Origin: Hyphomicrobiales bacterium
GTDB taxonomy: Bacteria > Pseudomonadota > Alphaproteobacteria > Rhizobiales > Rhizobiaceae
Direction of reading: 5' to 3'
Assembly: GCA_900469625.1 (NCBI GenBank)
Contig: UBXV01000041.1
Location: 36,794-74,524, forward strand
Length of the DNA stretch: 37,731 nucleotides
Shown here: in pieces, positions 12,494 through 19,989 of the stretch
How the letters are laid out: each line of letters opens with the position of its first letter
Position numbering within the stretch: the stretch's first letter is position 1
Notes under the pieces: model-generated
Seen by the model: only the letters and a program-made list of their open reading frames with translations
Databases searched by the model: none
What the model was told of the DNA's origin: nothing
Made by a program: the position numbers and the translations under genes

Positions 12494-13077
12494 TCGTTGA
12501 CCACGTGCTTCAGGCCGGCGCGGAAATAGTCGTAGCCGCTATAGAGCGTGATCGCGGCGGCGATCCACAGCAGGCCGATACCGATTTCCGTCGTATAGGG
12601 CAGGATCTTGTCGCCGGCGGGGCCAGCCAGAAGGAAGACGATCGCCACCATCTGGATCGTGGTCTTCCACTTGGCGATGCGGGTTACCGGCACGCTGACC
12701 TTGAGTGCTGCCAGATACTCGCGCAGGCCGGAGACCAGGATCTCGCGGCACAGGATGATGATCGCGGCCCAGATCGACCAGCCGGCGATCGTGCCGTCGG
12801 CGGCAACGAGCAGCAGGATGGAAGCGACCAGCAGCTTGTCGGCGATCGGGTCGAGCATCTTGCCGATGTTCGACGTCTGCTTCCAGATGCGTGCGAGATA
12901 GCCGTCGAAGAAGTCGGTGATCGAGGCAATGGCGAAGAGAGTGACCGCCGTCCAGCGCGCGAAGTCCGAACTGTGCAGCCGGCCCTCGATGAAGAAGCAG
13001 AGCACAATCAGCGGCACGATCAGGATTCGGAAATAGGTGAGCAGGTTTGGGATGCTGTAGGCGACGGGCGTGGGCAT
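12490..13077 (-). CDS. pgsA: CDP-diacylglycerol--glycerol-3-phosphate 3-phosphatidyltransferase
   Basis: The 195-residue integral membrane enzyme makes phosphatidylglycerophosphate, the committed step to phosphatidylglycerol and cardiolipin. The CDP-alcohol phosphotransferase signature is complete: Asp58-Gly59, Ala62-Arg63, Gly72, Asp76 and Asp80 in FDGYLARIWKQTSNIGKMLD and beyond. Four to six hydrophobic segments surround it. The start SIPNLLTYFRILIVPLIVL is typical of PgsA. It lies about 200 bases downstream of uvrC and is coupled to moaD. Its product feeds the MprF lysylation reaction encoded at 23762. Confidence 0.96.
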   Translation of the reverse strand: MPTPVAYSIPNLLTYFRILIVPLIVLCFFIEGRLHSSDFARWTAVTLFAIASITDFFDGYLARIWKQTSNIGKMLDPIADKLLVASILLLVAADGTIAGWSIWAAIIILCREILVSGLREYLAALKVSVPVTRIAKWKTTIQMVAIVFLLAGPAGDKILPYTTEIGIGLLWIAAAITLYSGYDYFRAGLKHVVNE

Positions 13078-13210
13078 GGTATCGGGTTCTCTGTCTTCCT
13101 CGGAGGTACAGAATGACTTTGCGGCCCTCAGGTCAACAAATCATTGTGCGAAGGGTGTCATAATTGGCGCATCGCACCTGAACGTCCGGTGAATTGCCAT
13201 GCCATAAATG

Positions 13211-13232
13211 CGGAAATCCCCATTGATTTCCG
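13211..13232 (-). other. Small hairpin between uvrC and pgsA
   Basis: Arms CGGAAATC (13211-13218) and GATTTCCG (13225-13232) pair over eight bases with a six-base loop in the roughly 200-bp gap between uvrC and pgsA. There is no convincing T-run, so it may be an attenuator or RNA-processing site, or chance. A TTGACC hexamer on the minus strand at 13131-13136 could belong to a pgsA promoter, but its -10 is poor. Confidence 0.3.
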
Positions 13233-13278
13233 GCCGAAATCATCCGGTTCGAGCCCGTGGTTCGCAGCGCTGCCAGGG

Positions 13279-15303
13279 TCATTTTGCCGCGTCCTCGTGG
13301 AAATGCTCGTAGACCAGTCGCGCCACCGCTTCGGAAATGCCGCTGACCGCCATGAGGTCGTTCATGCCGGCGCGGGAAACGGCCTTTGCGGTGCCGAAAT
13401 GGGTGAGCAATGCCCGCTTGCGCGTCGGCCCGATGCCCGCGATCTCGTCGAGCGGGTTCTTCACCATTTCCTTCTTGCGCCGCGCGCGGTGCGAACCGAT
13501 GGCAAACCGATGCGCTTCGTCGCGCAGGCGCTGGATGAAGTAGAGCACGGGATCACGCGGCGGCAGCGTGAAGCTGTCGCGGCCGAGCGCAAAGAAGCGT
13601 TCGCGCCCGGCGTCGCGGTCGACGCCCTTGGCGACGCCGATTGCCGTTACGCAGTCCTCAACGTCGAGTTCTTTCAGGATCGCCCGCACCGCCGTCATCT
13701 GTCCCTGGCCGCCATCGATCAGGATGACGTCGGGCCAGGCCGGGAACGCAGCGTCCTCAGCGATCTCGGCTGTCCGGTCCGGCTTGCCCTCTTCCTTGAG
13801 CAGGCGCGAGAAACGGCGGGTCATCACCTCGCGCATCATGCCGAAGTCGTCGCCGGGCGTGATGTCGGTCGATTTGATGTTGAACTTGCGATACTGGCCT
13901 TTGACGAAGCCCTCAGGGCCGGCGACCACCATGCCGCCGACCGCATTGGTGCCCATGATATGGGAGTTGTCGTAGATCTCGATCCGGCGTGGCGCGCGTT
14001 CGAGCTTGAAGGTTTCGGCAAAGCCGTCGAGCAGTCTCGACTGCGATGCCGTTTCCGCCAGCTTGCGACCATGCGCCTCGCGGGCATTGGCAAGCGCGTG
14101 GTCGACGAGGTCCTTCTTCTCGCCGCGCTGCGGCACCTGGATCGAAACCTTGTAACCGGACTTTTCGCTCAGCGCCTGGCCGAGCAGTTCCTGTTCCTCG
14201 ACCGCCTCGCAGAGCAGGATCTGCCGCGGACAGGGCTTGTCGTCGTAAAACTGGGCGAGGAAGGCCGAAAGCACTTCGGCCGTCGACAGCGACGGGTCCG
14301 CCTTCGGGAAATAGGCGCGGTTGCCCCAGTTCTGCCCTGTGCGGAAGAAGAAGACCTGGATGCAGGACGTGCCGCCTTCGTGGTGGATGGCAAAGACATC
14401 CGCCTCTTCGACTCCCGATGGATTAATGCCCTGATGGCTTTGCACATGGCTGAGGGCGGCGAGCCGGTCGCGATAAAGCGCTGCGCGTTCGAAATCGAGG
14501 TTTTCCGCAGCCTCGCCCATCGCCGTCGCGATCGTCGCCTTCACCGCCTGGCTCTTGCCGGAGAGGAAGTCCTTGGCCTCGGAGACCAGCTCGGCATAGC
14601 CGTCGTTGCTGATCTCGCCCGTGCAGGGCGCCGCACAGCGCTTGATCTGGTGCAGGAGACAGGGACGTGTGCGCGTCTCGAAGACGCTGTCGGTGCAGGT
14701 GCGCAGGAGGAAGGCGCGCTGCAGCGAGTTGATCGTGCGACCGACGGCGCCCGCCGACGCGAACGGGCCGAAATAATCACCCTTCCGGCTGCGTGCCCCG
14801 CGGTGCTTGTAGAGCGCGGGCGCCCGGCTGTCGCCGGTCACCAGAATATAGGGAAAGGACTTGTCGTCGCGCAAAAGCACGTTGAAGCGCGGCCGAAGCC
14901 GCTTGATCAGGTTGGCTTCGAGCAGAAGCGCCTCGATCTCGGTGCGCGTGGTGACGAACTCCATGTTCGCGGTTTCGCGAATCATCCGGGAAATGCGGTT
15001 GGAGTGGCCGCGTCCCTGCGCATAGTTGTTGACGCGCTTCTTCAGGCTGCGCGCCTTGCCGACATAAAGGACGTCACCGTCCTCGTTGAACATACGATAG
15101 ACGCCGGGTCCGTTCGGAAGACGCTTGACGAAGGCCTGGATCAGTTCGGCGCCCTTGAGGCCTTCGACCTCATTGCGATTTTCAGCCCATTCGATGGCCG
15201 GGGCTGCCGGTACGCCTTCTGACGTCTCGATCGCGTCATCGTCGTCTTCGACATCGTTGCCGTCATACAGGATGCCGCCGTCTGTCGGCACGCGTCCGTT
15301 CAT
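13279..15303 (-). CDS. uvrC: Excinuclease ABC subunit C
   Basis: UvrC makes both incisions around a DNA lesion in nucleotide excision repair. The protein has 674 residues, about 60 more than E. coli UvrC. The excess is mainly an acidic N-terminal extension (residues 1-50, with [10 protein letters not shown]). The GIY-YIG nuclease domain follows (GVY 67-69, [11 protein letters not shown] 80-90), then a cysteine-bearing region ([13 protein letters not shown]), the UVR helix pair, the RNase H-like second nuclease domain ([16 protein letters not shown]) and C-terminal helix-hairpin-helix motifs ([17 protein letters not shown]). The ATG ending at 15303 overlaps the SDR stop as ATGA, so the start is well supported. 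Confidence 0.97.
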   Translation of the reverse strand: MNGRVPTDGGILYDGNDVEDDDDAIETSEGVPAAPAIEWAENRNEVEGLKGAELIQAFVKRLPNGPGVYRMFNEDGDVLYVGKARSLKKRVNNYAQGRGHSNRISRMIRETANMEFVTTRTEIEALLLEANLIKRLRPRFNVLLRDDKSFPYILVTGDSRAPALYKHRGARSRKGDYFGPFASAGAVGRTINSLQRAFLLRTCTDSVFETRTRPCLLHQIKRCAAPCTGEISNDGYAELVSEAKDFLSGKSQAVKATIATAMGEAAENLDFERAALYRDRLAALSHVQSHQGINPSGVEEADVFAIHHEGGTSCIQVFFFRTGQNWGNRAYFPKADPSLSTAEVLSAFLAQFYDDKPCPRQILLCEAVEEQELLGQALSEKSGYKVSIQVPQRGEKKDLVDHALANAREAHGRKLAETASQSRLLDGFAETFKLERAPRRIEIYDNSHIMGTNAVGGMVVAGPEGFVKGQYRKFNIKSTDITPGDDFGMMREVMTRRFSRLLKEEGKPDRTAEIAEDAAFPAWPDVILIDGGQGQMTAVRAILKELDVEDCVTAIGVAKGVDRDAGRERFFALGRDSFTLPPRDPVLYFIQRLRDEAHRFAIGSHRARRKKEMVKNPLDEIAGIGPTRKRALLTHFGTAKAVSRAGMNDLMAVSGISEAVARLVYEHFHEDAAK

Positions 15304-16064
15304 TCCACTATCTCCCTGATGTCAGGCGTTTCCCAGGCGAGGTGCTGGCCACCGTCGAGAGCGATCATCTGCCCGGTAATCGACGGCGTGTCATAAAGAA
15401 ACCGGATCGTCCGCCCGAATTCGTCGAGCGCCGGACCGCGCTTCAGAATCACAGCGTCGACCTGTGCCTGGAAATCGCGCGGATCCTGCCGCTCGTTCGG
15501 CAGTGTCGGTCCGGGGCCGATGCCGTTCACGCGGATATCCGGTGCGAGTGCCTGTGCCATCGTTTGTGTTGCTGTCCACAATGCGGACTTTGACAACATA
15601 TAGGAATAAAAACGCGGGTTTGGAGACCAGACGCGCTGGTCGATCACGTTGACGACGAGGCCCGACATGCCACGCGGCAGCTGGCGTGCAAAATCACTGG
15701 CGAGCAGGGAAGGCGCCTTCACATGCAGGGCGAAATGTCGGTCCCATACCGTTTCATCGAATGCGTCGAGACTGTCCTTCTTGAACAGCGAGGCATTGTT
15801 GACGATCACGTCGATCGGTCCGAGTGCTGCGTTGACCTGCGCCATCAGCGCTAAGGTTTCCCGCGTGTCGGTCAGATCCGCCTTGACCGCAACGGCGATC
15901 GTTCCATTCTTGCCAAGCGAAACCGCGAGCGCCTCCGCTTCCTCGAGCGAACCGTTGGCATGGATGGCGACCGCGAAGCCATGCGCCGCGAGGTCTTCAA
16001 CTATAGCCTTGCCGATCCGTTTGGCGCCACCCGTTACGAGTGCCGCCTTCAGTGCTTTCTTCAA
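15300..16064 (-). CDS. Short-chain dehydrogenase/reductase, pteridine-reductase-like
   Basis: The NADPH motif is TGGAKRIG, the T-G-x-x-x-R-x-G form seen in pteridine reductases (PTR1, FolM) rather than the common TGxxxGIG. The active site has NNAS, and YMLSK gives the Y-x-x-x-K pair. The C-terminal [15 protein letters not shown] is also FolM/PTR1-like. I infer reduction of a dihydropterin, but substrate is not proven. The start is uncertain. TTG ending at 16064 has GGGA seven bases upstream and gives 254 residues, close to the family length. An in-frame ATG ending at 16151 would add 29 residues unlike any SDR and lacks a Shine-Dalgarno. The stop overlaps the uvrC start. Confidence 0.85.
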   Translation of the reverse strand: MKKALKAALVTGGAKRIGKAIVEDLAAHGFAVAIHANGSLEEAEALAVSLGKNGTIAVAVKADLTDTRETLALMAQVNAALGPIDVIVNNASLFKKDSLDAFDETVWDRHFALHVKAPSLLASDFARQLPRGMSGLVVNVIDQRVWSPNPRFYSYMLSKSALWTATQTMAQALAPDIRVNGIGPGPTLPNERQDPRDFQAQVDAVILKRGPALDEFGRTIRFLYDTPSITGQMIALDGGQHLAWETPDIREIVE

Positions 16065-16288
16065 CGTTTCATCCCGCGTTTCGAATCTTCGTGCCAGCGG
16101 TCGAAGATATAGGCAAGAAACGCCGCGCTGAAACTCTCCCTGATGAATCATTTCGCAAAAATTAATGGAATTCGCGTAAATTGTATTATTTTGAAGGTAT
16201 ATAGTATAGCTTTCGTTAATCTTGAAACGTGGTTAATAAAACCCCTGTGGCGCGAAAGCAACATCAAATTTTCGGCATGATTGTGCCA

Positions 16289-16307
16289 CCAAAATTTCAC
16301 ATTTTGG
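16289..16307. promoter_or_regulatory. Palindrome in the AT-rich region upstream of the RopB-like gene
   Basis: CCAAAAT (16289-16295) and ATTTTGG (16301-16307) are perfect 7-bp inverted arms around TTCAC. The site lies about 125 bases before the porin-like start codon, within an unusually AT-rich 280-bp intergenic region for this genome. A regulator-binding site is a fair guess. No T-run follows. Confidence 0.4.
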
Positions 16308-16429
16308 CTCTTGTGAATCCTCATTTGCTGGCCAATTTCAGCTCAACCGGGCGGGTTAATTGAAAGTTGCCCGATGTTTCATTGAGGGATCCCAACCCTT
16401 GGGGCATCGGGTCGAAAAGGAGAATATTT

Positions 16430-17068
16430 ATGCGTACGCTCACCACCACCCTCATGGCTTCGGCCGTATCCCTCATCGCCTTCCAGGCCGCCCAGGCTGC
16501 AGACGCGATCGAAGACGTACCGGCAGCTCCGGCAGCCGAGTACACCGAGCCGGCAGTCAAGAACTGGTCGGGCGCCTATGTCGGTGGTACCGCTGACTGG
16601 CATCACGGTCAGCACGACGCGACCGGCAACAACACGGCAGCCGGTTTCGGTGGCGGCCTGTACGGTGGTTACAACATGCAGAGCGGCCAGATCGTATACG
16701 GCGGTGAAGCCGATATCGGTTACTCCGGTCAGGACTCGACCGCAGGCAACCTGCGCATGAAGCAGGGTGTCAACGGCTCGCTGCGCGCACGCGTCGGTGT
16801 CGATCTGAACCCGGTTCTGCTCTACGGTACGGCAGGTCTCGCCGTTGGCCAGGCCAAGGCATCGACCTCGGCTGGTTCCGACAAGAACACCATGGTCGGC
16901 TGGACCGCCGGTGCCGGTGCTGAAACCTTCGTCACAGACAACATCACCGCACGCGTCGAATACCGTTACACCGATTACGGTTCGAAGAACTTCAACGTTG
17001 GCGGCACGAACGTTTCGTCCGGCTACGACGAGCACAGCGTGCGCGTCGGTATGGGCGTGAAGTTCTGA
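16430..17068 (+). CDS. ropB: Outer membrane beta-barrel protein, RopB-like
   Basis: The 212-residue protein starts at ATG 16430 after AAGGAGA. A signal peptide ends AAQAA at about residue 23, followed by a short acidic proline/alanine linker. An eight-stranded OmpA/OmpW-like barrel then alternates aromatic and polar residues: WSGAYVGGTADWHHGQ, AGFGGGLYGGYN, YGGEADIGYSGQ. The chain ends HSVRVGMGVKF, with the terminal phenylalanine recognised by the BAM machinery. This is the RopB/Omp25/Omp31 type common in Rhizobiales. The symbol is by similarity to rhizobial RopB and is tentative. A long AT-rich leader precedes it, with a small CCCAA/TTGGG hairpin at about 16391-16403 in the likely 5' UTR, and a strong terminator follows. 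Confidence 0.9.
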   Translation: MRTLTTTLMASAVSLIAFQAAQAADAIEDVPAAPAAEYTEPAVKNWSGAYVGGTADWHHGQHDATGNNTAAGFGGGLYGGYNMQSGQIVYGGEADIGYSGQDSTAGNLRMKQGVNGSLRARVGVDLNPVLLYGTAGLAVGQAKASTSAGSDKNTMVGWTAGAGAETFVTDNITARVEYRYTDYGSKNFNVGGTNVSSGYDEHSVRVGMGVKF

Positions 17069-17090
17069 TCGGCTTCTGCCAGATCAAGGA

Positions 17091-17118
17091 AAAGCCCGGG
17101 TCACCCCGGGCTTTTTTT
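17091..17118 (+). terminator. Intrinsic terminator of the RopB-like gene
   Basis: AAAGCCCGGG (17091-17100) pairs with CCCGGGCTTT (17105-17114) around a TCAC loop and runs into seven Ts (17112-17118). The T-run overlaps the stop codon of the convergent GST gene. Confidence 0.93.
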
Positions 17119-17707
17119 ATGCCTTGAACTTGGAGTATTCGGGAAAGTGCTTCTCGAATTTGCTCGGCCAGTTCTTGAGCTTGGCGCGGCCGCGCTGCCA
17201 CTCCCCGCTGAAGCGCAATTCGACATAGCGAAGCAGCGCTGCGAGCGCGAAATGTCCCGCGTGCAGCTTGGCGCCGGTCTTGGGCAGGCTTTCATTCAGA
17301 AGGTCGAGGCCGCGCTCCACCTTCGTCCACTGCATGTCAATCCAGGGCTGATGCACCTTTTCCGGCGGGTGAATGCGCTTCTCGTAAACGATTGCCAGCA
17401 GGCAGTCGCAGATGCCGTCGCAAAGCGCCTCGAGGATCTCGACATCCAAACGTTTGCCGGCGTTCTTCGGATAGAGCTTGCCTTTCGTTTCCCGGTCGAT
17501 GAAGTGCATGATCGTGCGGCTATCGTAGATCGACTTGCCGTCGCCGGTAATGAGTGTCGGGATCTTGCCGAGCGGATTGCTGCCGACAAGCTCCGGCGAA
17601 TTGGCGCTGGTGTCGGTCAGCACGCTCTCGGCTGCAAAGCCAGCATAATGCGCCGCCATGCGGACCTTGTTCGAGTAGGGTGAGGTCGGCGAATAGAGTA
17701 TCTTCAT
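17117..17707 (-). CDS. Glutathione S-transferase family protein
   Basis: I place the start at the ATG ending at 17707 (MKILYSPTSPYSNKVR), where GST folds normally begin, giving 196 residues; an upstream in-frame start at 17791 adds non-homologous sequence. The thioredoxin-like domain has SPTSPYSNKV (candidate catalytic serine near residue 9-11), NPLGKIPTLI with the cis-proline, and SIYDSRTIMHFID for glutathione gamma-glutamyl binding. The C-terminal helical domain contains HAGHFALAALLRYVELRF. The substrate is unknown. It converges on the RopB-like gene. Confidence 0.88.
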   Translation of the reverse strand: MKILYSPTSPYSNKVRMAAHYAGFAAESVLTDTSANSPELVGSNPLGKIPTLITGDGKSIYDSRTIMHFIDRETKGKLYPKNAGKRLDVEILEALCDGICDCLLAIVYEKRIHPPEKVHQPWIDMQWTKVERGLDLLNESLPKTGAKLHAGHFALAALLRYVELRFSGEWQRGRAKLKNWPSKFEKHFPEYSKFKA

Positions 17708-17816
17708 CGAGCGTCTTTCTTTTTCGCGTCGGATCGTCCGAAAGAGGGTGTACGGACGATCGGGGGCAGTTTCAACGGACGGAAGCGGCACGGCGTCAAA
17801 GGTGAGCCGCGACCGC

Positions 17817-18533
17817 TCAGGATGCGGGCGGCAGGATCACCGTGTCTCTTCGGCAGGCCTGGCGATCGACCTCGGGGCAGGGCCGGAAGTTCAGCGCCTT
17901 GTCGAAGCAGATCCGGATTTCCTCCAGCCGCTTGCCCTCGCAGGTAACAGCCAGCGCGTTGGTCGTCATGCCCGGATTTCTGGCCACGAAACCGGCTTCG
18001 ATGGCGCTGACGGACAGCGCATTTTCCCGGCGTGGCTGGTTGAGTTCGGCCGGCAGCGCGACGCGCTCGCGTGCCGCCCGTGTCACCGCGAAGTAATCCT
18101 GCTGGCTAAGTCCCGAACAGGTGCCGTGTTTGCGCCATTGATGCCCGATGAGCCCCATGGACGGAATGAGATCGAGATACTGGCGGCCAAGTGTTTCGGG
18201 CACGCGGTCGGATTGTCGCGTCGGGCAGAAGTCCGGGTAGCCGCGGTCGTTCTGCGGCCACAGGCCGTGGACGATCAGCCCGCGATTGCTGCCGACCCGG
18301 CATTGGCCGGTCTTGCCCGAGGGGTCGTTGTCGTCGCACCAGGTCGGTGACCACGAGAGCGAGAGAACATAGAAATCAAAGCCCTGGCCGATTGGAACGG
18401 CGACAGTCGCTTTCGTTTGGCCTGGGGTTTGCTGAGGCGGCTTCTTTTCTGCTCCATTGTCGCTGCAGCCCGCGAGCGCCAGAGCAAAGAAAAGCGCCGG
18501 CAGGAGCCGGCGCTTTCGGCAAAGTCTCGGCAT
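17817..18533 (-). CDS. Ribonuclease T2 family lipoprotein
   Basis: The 238-residue protein starts at the ATG ending at 18533, two bases after the stop of the preceding gene. Residues 1-23 are a lipoprotein signal with lipobox LAGC (Cys23). Both RNase T2 active-site blocks are intact: CAS I IVHGLWPQ (87-94, His89) and CAS II HQWRKHGTC (131-139, Lys135, His136). Several cysteines (C66, C78, C103, C139) suit disulfides in the periplasm. RNase T2 enzymes cleave RNA through a 2',3'-cyclic phosphate; a membrane-anchored periplasmic form would degrade external RNA. A terminator-like hairpin lies inside codons 6-14, described separately. Confidence 0.92.
   Translation of the reverse strand: MPRLCRKRRLLPALFFALALAGCSDNGAEKKPPQQTPGQTKATVAVPIGQGFDFYVLSLSWSPTWCDDNDPSGKTGQCRVGSNRGLIVHGLWPQNDRGYPDFCPTRQSDRVPETLGRQYLDLIPSMGLIGHQWRKHGTCSGLSQQDYFAVTRAARERVALPAELNQPRRENALSVSAIEAGFVARNPGMTTNALAVTCEGKRLEEIRICFDKALNFRPCPEVDRQACRRDTVILPPAS
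18485..18516 (-). terminator. Terminator-like hairpin inside the 5' end of the RNase T2 gene
   Basis: On the minus strand AAAGCGCCGGC (18516-18506) pairs perfectly over 11 bases with GCCGGCGCTTT (18501-18491) around a four-base loop and is followed by TCTTTG. It lies about 17 bases downstream of the RNase T2 start codon, within the signal-peptide coding region. It could act as an attenuator between the upstream exported gene and the RNase gene. Confidence 0.45.
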
Positions 18534-18535
18534 GA

Positions 18536-18982
18536 TCAGCGAAGCGAAGCGCAATGGGCGCCGTAGACGTACCAGGGGTCGAGACCGCCGACGCAGAACT
18601 CGATGCTGCGACCGACGCCGGCAAAGCCCCAGTTGCGTTCGATGAGATAATAGAGCGACCGTTGCTCTCCGTCGGTCATGACGGCCGTCGCACGGCAATA
18701 CTCGCGCTCGACGCTGTGTGTGTAGTCGCGCAGCTCGAGCCGGTTCTGGCCCATGTTGCGGATCTCGGCGATCGAGAGATTGGCGTGCAGATAATTCGCC
18801 GCCCGGTATTCGAAGCGCGAGGTGATGAAGCCCAGAACCGAGGCATCACCGCATACGCCGATGCTATAGGAGGTCGGCTGATCGCGGTAGGTCCCGAGAT
18901 AGTCGGCCGCCGAAGCCGAGGGTGCGGCCATCGTAGCGAAGGAAAGCGAGGCCAGAAGCGTTGCAGCGAGCTTGCGAGTCAT
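18536..18982 (-). CDS. Exported protein of unknown function
   Basis: The 148-residue protein starts at the ATG ending at 18982 after GGGAG. A signal peptide covers residues 1-25 (MTRKLAATLLASLSFATMAA, then SASA). The mature part begins ADYLGTYRDQPTSYSIGVCG and has four cysteines (in GVCG, REYCR, EFCVG, AHCAS), compatible with two disulfides. It has many aromatic residues and no membrane segment. I do not recognise the family. Its stop lies two bases before the RNase T2 start, so the two exported products are probably made from one mRNA and may act in the same compartment. Confidence 0.82.
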   Translation of the reverse strand: MTRKLAATLLASLSFATMAAPSASAADYLGTYRDQPTSYSIGVCGDASVLGFITSRFEYRAANYLHANLSIAEIRNMGQNRLELRDYTHSVEREYCRATAVMTDGEQRSLYYLIERNWGFAGVGRSIEFCVGGLDPWYVYGAHCASLR

Positions 18983-19029
18983 GGGCGTCTCCCTTAATCG
19001 TCAAAGGAGATTGCTGCTTTCCGAGCCTG

Positions 19030-19902
19030 TCAGTCAAGGCCCCGGGTTGCTGCTTCTTCGCCGCGCAGCCAGAAGCAGCGACTGGACGCGAAGCGGTCCT
19101 GTCCCAACCGGGTCTTCAGGAACGGCAACAGCAGATCGAGTTCACCCTTGAGCGTGAACGGTGGGTTGACGATGATGAGGCCCGATCCCGACAGTCCCGT
19201 CGTTTCGCGGTCGCTGCGCACTGAAAGCTCGGCACAGAGCATCTTGGGGATTTCGAGCGCCTTCAACGCCTCATGGAAAGCCTTGATCGGTGCGTTCTTC
19301 TTCAGCGGATACCAGAGGCAGAAGGTGCCGCCGGCAAAGCGGCGATAGCCCTTGGCAAGACCGTCGGCCAGTCGCTCGTATTCGCCCTCGATCTCGAAGG
19401 GCGGGTCGACAAGGATCAGGCCGCGCTTTTCCTTGGGCGGCAGATGGGCGCCGAGCGCCAGCCAGCCGTCGAGTTCGGTGACGCGACTCTGGAAGTCGCC
19501 GTCGAAGAGGCGGTGCAGCGTCTCATAGTCGTCCGGGTGCAGTTCCATCGCCGACAGGCGATCCTGCGGGCGAAAGAGCATGCGGACCAGCTTCGGCGAT
19601 CCCGGATAGCGCGTCAGTTCCGAGTCGGGGTTCAGCTCGCGAACGGTCGCCAGATAGGGTTCGAGGATTGCCGCAATCGGCGCCGGTAAGTCACCTTCGA
19701 GCAGTCGGCCGATGCCGTCACGCCATTCGCCGGTTTTCTGTGCCTCTTCGCTCGAAAGATCGTAAAGGCCGATGCCGGCATGCGTATCGAGAACCCGGAA
19801 CGCCTTCTCCTTCTGCTGGAGATAGGTGACGAGCCGGGCCAGCACCGCATGCTTGAGAACATCGGCGAAATTGCCCGCGTGATAGATATGCCGATAGTTC
19901 AT
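19030..19902 (-). CDS. rlmJ: 23S rRNA (adenine-N6)-methyltransferase RlmJ
   Basis: The protein has 290 residues against about 280 in E. coli RlmJ. It uses S-adenosylmethionine to methylate N6 of A2030 in 23S rRNA (E. coli numbering). The N-terminus MNYRHIYHAGNFADVLKH is diagnostic. The SAM-binding strand is VLDTHAGIGLYDL (about 38-50), and the catalytic D-P-P-F motif is at 166-169. A late NPPF (in LIIVNPPFTL) is part of the family's end region. It is divergent from the molybdopterin oxidoreductase gene. Confidence 0.95.
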   Translation of the reverse strand: MNYRHIYHAGNFADVLKHAVLARLVTYLQQKEKAFRVLDTHAGIGLYDLSSEEAQKTGEWRDGIGRLLEGDLPAPIAAILEPYLATVRELNPDSELTRYPGSPKLVRMLFRPQDRLSAMELHPDDYETLHRLFDGDFQSRVTELDGWLALGAHLPPKEKRGLILVDPPFEIEGEYERLADGLAKGYRRFAGGTFCLWYPLKKNAPIKAFHEALKALEIPKMLCAELSVRSDRETTGLSGSGLIIVNPPFTLKGELDLLLPFLKTRLGQDRFASSRCFWLRGEEAATRGLD

Positions 19903-19989
19903 GAGGGCCGCCGATGGCTGTTATCAATTGTTTCGATGGGTGCAAGTTTGGCTCTTTGAGCCCGATTGTCGATGCCATATAGAAAAGCC

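Noticed and set aside
13240-13262. GGTTCGAGCCC resembling a tRNA T-arm
   Set aside because: No acceptor stem, D-arm or anticodon arm could be built around it, so it is not a tRNA.
13144-15222. Very long open frame on the plus strand across uvrC
   Set aside because: It is the antisense shadow of uvrC in GC-rich DNA. The uvrC frame has full family motifs, and the antisense product shows none and no ribosome binding site.
16065-16150. Short second frame upstream of the SDR reading FIRESFSAAFLAYIFDRWHE
   Set aside because: It looks protein-like but is bounded by a stop, has no start codon except a late ATG giving M-K-R, and is too short to call a gene.
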